DNA from: Marsupella aquatica
Lineage: Eukaryota > Marchantiophyta
DNA: 64,000 bases
Assembly: GCA_973895155.1 (NCBI GenBank)
Contig: OZ316895.1
Location: 11,346,001-11,410,000, forward strand
Direction: 5' to 3'
This document shows positions 61,319 through 64,000 of this stretch, in pieces. Position 1 is the first letter of the stretch. Every line of letters begins with the position of its first letter. A model generated the notes under the pieces. The model was not told where the DNA came from. It did no database searches and saw only the letters and a list, made by a program, of their open reading frames with translations. The position numbers and the translations under genes were made by a program.

Positions 61319-62941
61319 TCACCTATCCTGTATTCCCCCCCGCAGCATTGAATCGAGTCTTCCCTTCGCCTCTTTCAGGGCTACATCCTTTTGGAACGCG
61401 ATTGACTCAGCCTGGTCTCGCTCCTCCTCAACATGTCTCTGATACTCCTGTATTCTCTTAAGAACACCCTCAATCGATATATCAAAAGCATCCTTCAAAG
61501 TCATGTCACTAGTAGGGTTACTGTACAAGATCCGGGGTATCAAGCTAATCACCACCTTCCTCATAGCTGCAATGTCTTGGGCAGAATAGCTCCGCAAGAC
61601 TTCCTCAATGCTAACAGTTTTGTTCCTAATGAGATCTTCTGCAATGAAGACAGAGTAGGAGGAATTTTTCTCCGGAAAGAACCACCCATACTGCGTATAT
61701 GCTGAGTACGGGTGGAAAAACACGGGGATGCACCCAGCCAGGATGGCATCGAAGAGAGATCGACGGGTGTACGAATCCCCCGACGGTTGCAAACAGAAGT
61801 GGGACTCCTTGAACAACCTCATCACGTTGGCAGGAGAGTGGCATTTTCCAGCATCCTTTCCGCACTCCAACAAGTTACAGTACTCCGATTCCTTACACTG
61901 TGCCATGATCTGACCTCGAATGGAGGTATCTTGCTTCGGCCTGGGAGCTCCGGCGAAACAAAACAATGACTTTCTTTTAATCGTAGCTACACGATCTTGC
62001 CAATCAAAAACCTCTTGGTCCGTTGAAGGATGGAAATAAGTTGGGTAGGGAACTCCAACATCCTCTACGTGCCAGGGGCTCGCCTCAATAGTGAGCGTGG
62101 TGATATTCTTCACAGGCTCGAGGAGGAGAAGCCTGTTACCCCAGTCCCTCTCCTCATCGGTAACTCTTCGGAAGTCCCATGTGACTCTTCCACCAATCAT
62201 GAAGTGATCATGCCCATACATACGTGACCACTCCGGTTGGCTCGTCAACCACTTCGCGACCTCATTGGGAACCGCATCTCTGTGGCTAATGTTTGCTCCG
62301 TCCCAAAGATGTGGCATGACTTCCATCCCCGAATAGAAGGGGACGAAAATTGCATCGGCCTTAGAGGAGTCCATCGTGCGGCACTCGTAGTGCTTCACTT
62401 TGTGCTGGAATATTACTTCCAACGAGAATTGATTGGTGGCGTACCATCCAGTCTTTGAGAACACTCCCTTCCAATCCTCCATGGGCTGCCCAAATCCCAT
62501 ATTTACAGTGTCTTTGCACATATCGGACCACTGACTCAGACTGTCACACTCCTCCAGTATCCCCGCGTGATATTTCCTCGGCAAATCATGCAGGTAAATG
62601 TACCTCCCTGCACAACCTTCAGCTCCAATACCATCCTCAACTTTCGACAGAGCATCTCTGGTGGCAAATTTCTCAGTTATCCTGTAGTGATTACTCTTTA
62701 ACGTGTGGGTCTGCTCCCTCTTGAAGTATGCGGTACTGTCAACCAGACGTACTTCTGTGTCAGGTACCACAGCAGGGGTGGTGCCTCCACCATCTGAAAC
62801 GAACCGATACACAAAAAAAAGCCACCAAACAGCGAAAGCCATAGCAATGAAGAGGCAGCGGTTGCGGATGCGGGTTATTATGCCCGCTTTCTCCATCTTA
62901 GCCTTCATCGACTTCTTCCCTACTGAATACTGCAGAAACAT
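61319..62941 (-). CDS. GT47 exostosin-family glycosyltransferase, MUR3-like
   Basis: A single exon of 540 residues. Layout is that of a Golgi type II membrane protein: a short basic N terminus, one membrane span at about residues 29-48 (CLFIAMAFAVWWLFFVYRFV), a stem, then the exostosin domain at about 110-480. Family blocks are YIYLHDLPRKYH, GWYATNQFSLEVIFQHKVKH, DAIFVPFYSGME, HFMIGGRVTWDFRR, VPYPTYFHPST, LFCFAGAPRP, HFCLQPSGDSYTRRSLFDAI and GCIPVFFHPYSAYTQYGWFF. These match the xyloglucan galactosyltransferase clade (Arabidopsis MUR3/KATAMARI1), which adds galactose to xyloglucan side chains. The exact acceptor cannot be read from sequence. The start is the first ATG (62941); ATGs at codons 12 and 16 also precede the membrane span. 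A charged coiled-coil-like tail follows residue 490. Confidence 0.93.
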   Translation of the reverse strand: MFLQYSVGKKSMKAKMEKAGIITRIRNRCLFIAMAFAVWWLFFVYRFVSDGGGTTPAVVPDTEVRLVDSTAYFKREQTHTLKSNHYRITEKFATRDALSKVEDGIGAEGCAGRYIYLHDLPRKYHAGILEECDSLSQWSDMCKDTVNMGFGQPMEDWKGVFSKTGWYATNQFSLEVIFQHKVKHYECRTMDSSKADAIFVPFYSGMEVMPHLWDGANISHRDAVPNEVAKWLTSQPEWSRMYGHDHFMIGGRVTWDFRRVTDEERDWGNRLLLLEPVKNITTLTIEASPWHVEDVGVPYPTYFHPSTDQEVFDWQDRVATIKRKSLFCFAGAPRPKQDTSIRGQIMAQCKESEYCNLLECGKDAGKCHSPANVMRLFKESHFCLQPSGDSYTRRSLFDAILAGCIPVFFHPYSAYTQYGWFFPEKNSSYSVFIAEDLIRNKTVSIEEVLRSYSAQDIAAMRKVVISLIPRILYSNPTSDMTLKDAFDISIEGVLKRIQEYQRHVEEERDQAESIAFQKDVALKEAKGRLDSMLRGGIQDR

Positions 62942-63982
62942 GAACGCAGTAACCGCAATTACATATCAAATCCTGCAGATGTGTTGCAGAGAAAGAATTC
63001 TAAGGAACATGCTGCTACTCAATTCGCCGCTCACTTGTGGCTGAACCTGGTTGAAACGAGAGTGACGTCGGTCAGGCTGATGACCCAAGCTAACTGTGAA
63101 CCTAGCGATGGACCCCTTGGTATAGAATTACAGTGCATTCAATATCTAATCAGAAATCATAAGGGATGTAGACAACCCCCCGACACATGAGACGAATGGG
63201 ACGGAATGACAGGGGCACGACCGCTTCCTGAAACTGGATAGATTTTGAATTAAACAGGGCTGGTCCAAATTCCCACGGCATGAGCGGTATTGACGCGAAC
63301 AATCTAGATCTGCTCACTACACCAGAATGGGAAGACCAAGTCAGTCGATTTTAACTGAACTGACAGGGACATGGAGAAGGGAAGCATACAGGCGTTGCAC
63401 AGACAATCTCAGCTGACAGAACGAGATCGTGAACAAGTATGCGTCCGTCCCACGTCAAATAGGGGAAGTTAGGAAACGGCAAAAGTACGAGGTTCGGAGA
63501 AACCCCCCACGAAGCTTTGCAGTCATGCCCCGATCTGAGGAGAAGACCGAGAATGTCAAAGACCACCGGGACTGAATGGCCCTAGTCCTTCTTCGTCTTC
63601 TTCAGCTGCGTGCCGAGGTTTGTTCGATTTTCTTTCCACAAGCTTGAACGGCAGGCACGCAGTGACGACAATACAGTGGCACAACCTTACATCTGTCGCT
63701 TAGTCCCCCACGCAAGCCGAGTCCCTCCAAGTGCATGTACTCCCACGATGAAACTTAGAGAGGCAGGCAACACCTACCCCAGAGGTGTTGTGGGGCCTTC
63801 GTGATGATGAGTGCAGCTAAAAGGGTGGACGGTAACCAAGAACGTCCACCGAATTCAAGAATCGATTCTACCCCAACTAGGAAACCGCAAGGCCTCCCGT
63901 GCTACAGGAGGGGTTCTCCTCTGCTAGAGAACCCACTGAGGGGCAGAAAAGTAGAGAGTTGAAGAAGAACGATCGACGCACC
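62942..63982. other. 5' flank of the GT47 gene
   Basis: No gene is recognised. It is probably an upstream region shared between the minus-strand GT47 gene and a possible plus-strand gene beyond the window. Confidence 0.4.
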
Positions 63983-64000
63983 ATGAGCTACTACCAGCCA
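63983..64000 (+). CDS. Possible start of a gene running off the window
   Basis: caccATGAGC at 63983 opens MSYYQP and runs to the end of the window. This resembles the beginning of short Pro/Gln-rich CYSTM-type plant proteins, but six residues cannot decide it. Confidence 0.2.

Overview
This window is nuclear DNA of a land plant. The genes carry spliceosomal introns, and the window holds plant Ty1/copia and Ty3/gypsy LTR retrotransposons, a GT47 xyloglucan-type glycosyltransferase and a cluster of tau-like glutathione S-transferases (GSTs). Tau GSTs and AT-rich spacers full of small repeats would fit a seed-free vascular plant such as a lycophyte or fern. The lineage is an inference and is not fixed by the sequence.

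Layout: 0-13 kb holds a Mutator-type MITE, a tau-like GST (2472-3179, minus), a solo LTR, a SWC6/ZNHIT1-like gene of the SWR1 complex (7895-8449) and several minisatellites. 13.1-24.0 kb is a large near-perfect inverted repeat. Each ~3.07 kb arm carries a complete five-exon NADP-dependent alkenal double-bond reductase gene. The two genes converge on a 4.8 kb loop that contains a decayed 3' fragment of the splicing-factor gene SLU7. 24.0-26.0 kb is AT-rich spacer.

25.95-43.54 kb is a nested retrotransposon block. A minus-strand copia element (344-bp LTRs, Met-type primer site, TSD gtctt) was split by a plus-strand gypsy element (28332-39273, flanking repeat tcatga). The gypsy element encodes gag, aspartic protease, a DNMT3-like cytosine-5 DNA methyltransferase, reverse transcriptase, RNase H, DDE integrase and a C-terminal PHD finger. 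A third element, a 1.28 kb Mutator-like MITE with a 9-bp TSD, sits between protease and methyltransferase. When it is disregarded, the methyltransferase is in frame with gag-protease, so this was one polyprotein. All nine in-frame stops that break it are TAG. The element's terminal repeats are arranged as split direct repeats. This methyltransferase- and PHD-carrying retrotransposon is the most remarkable item in the window.

44.9-61.3 kb is a GST cluster made by segmental duplication: three intact genes (45289-45978 plus; 47595-48308 minus; 53625-54338 minus) and one pseudogene (58031-58700). An orphan, tandemly amplified copy of a GST promoter is interrupted by a solo copia LTR. Comparing the two duplicated blocks exposes empty sites for one LTR and one MITE. 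61319-62941 (minus) is a MUR3-like GT47 gene. The last base pairs may hold the start of another gene.
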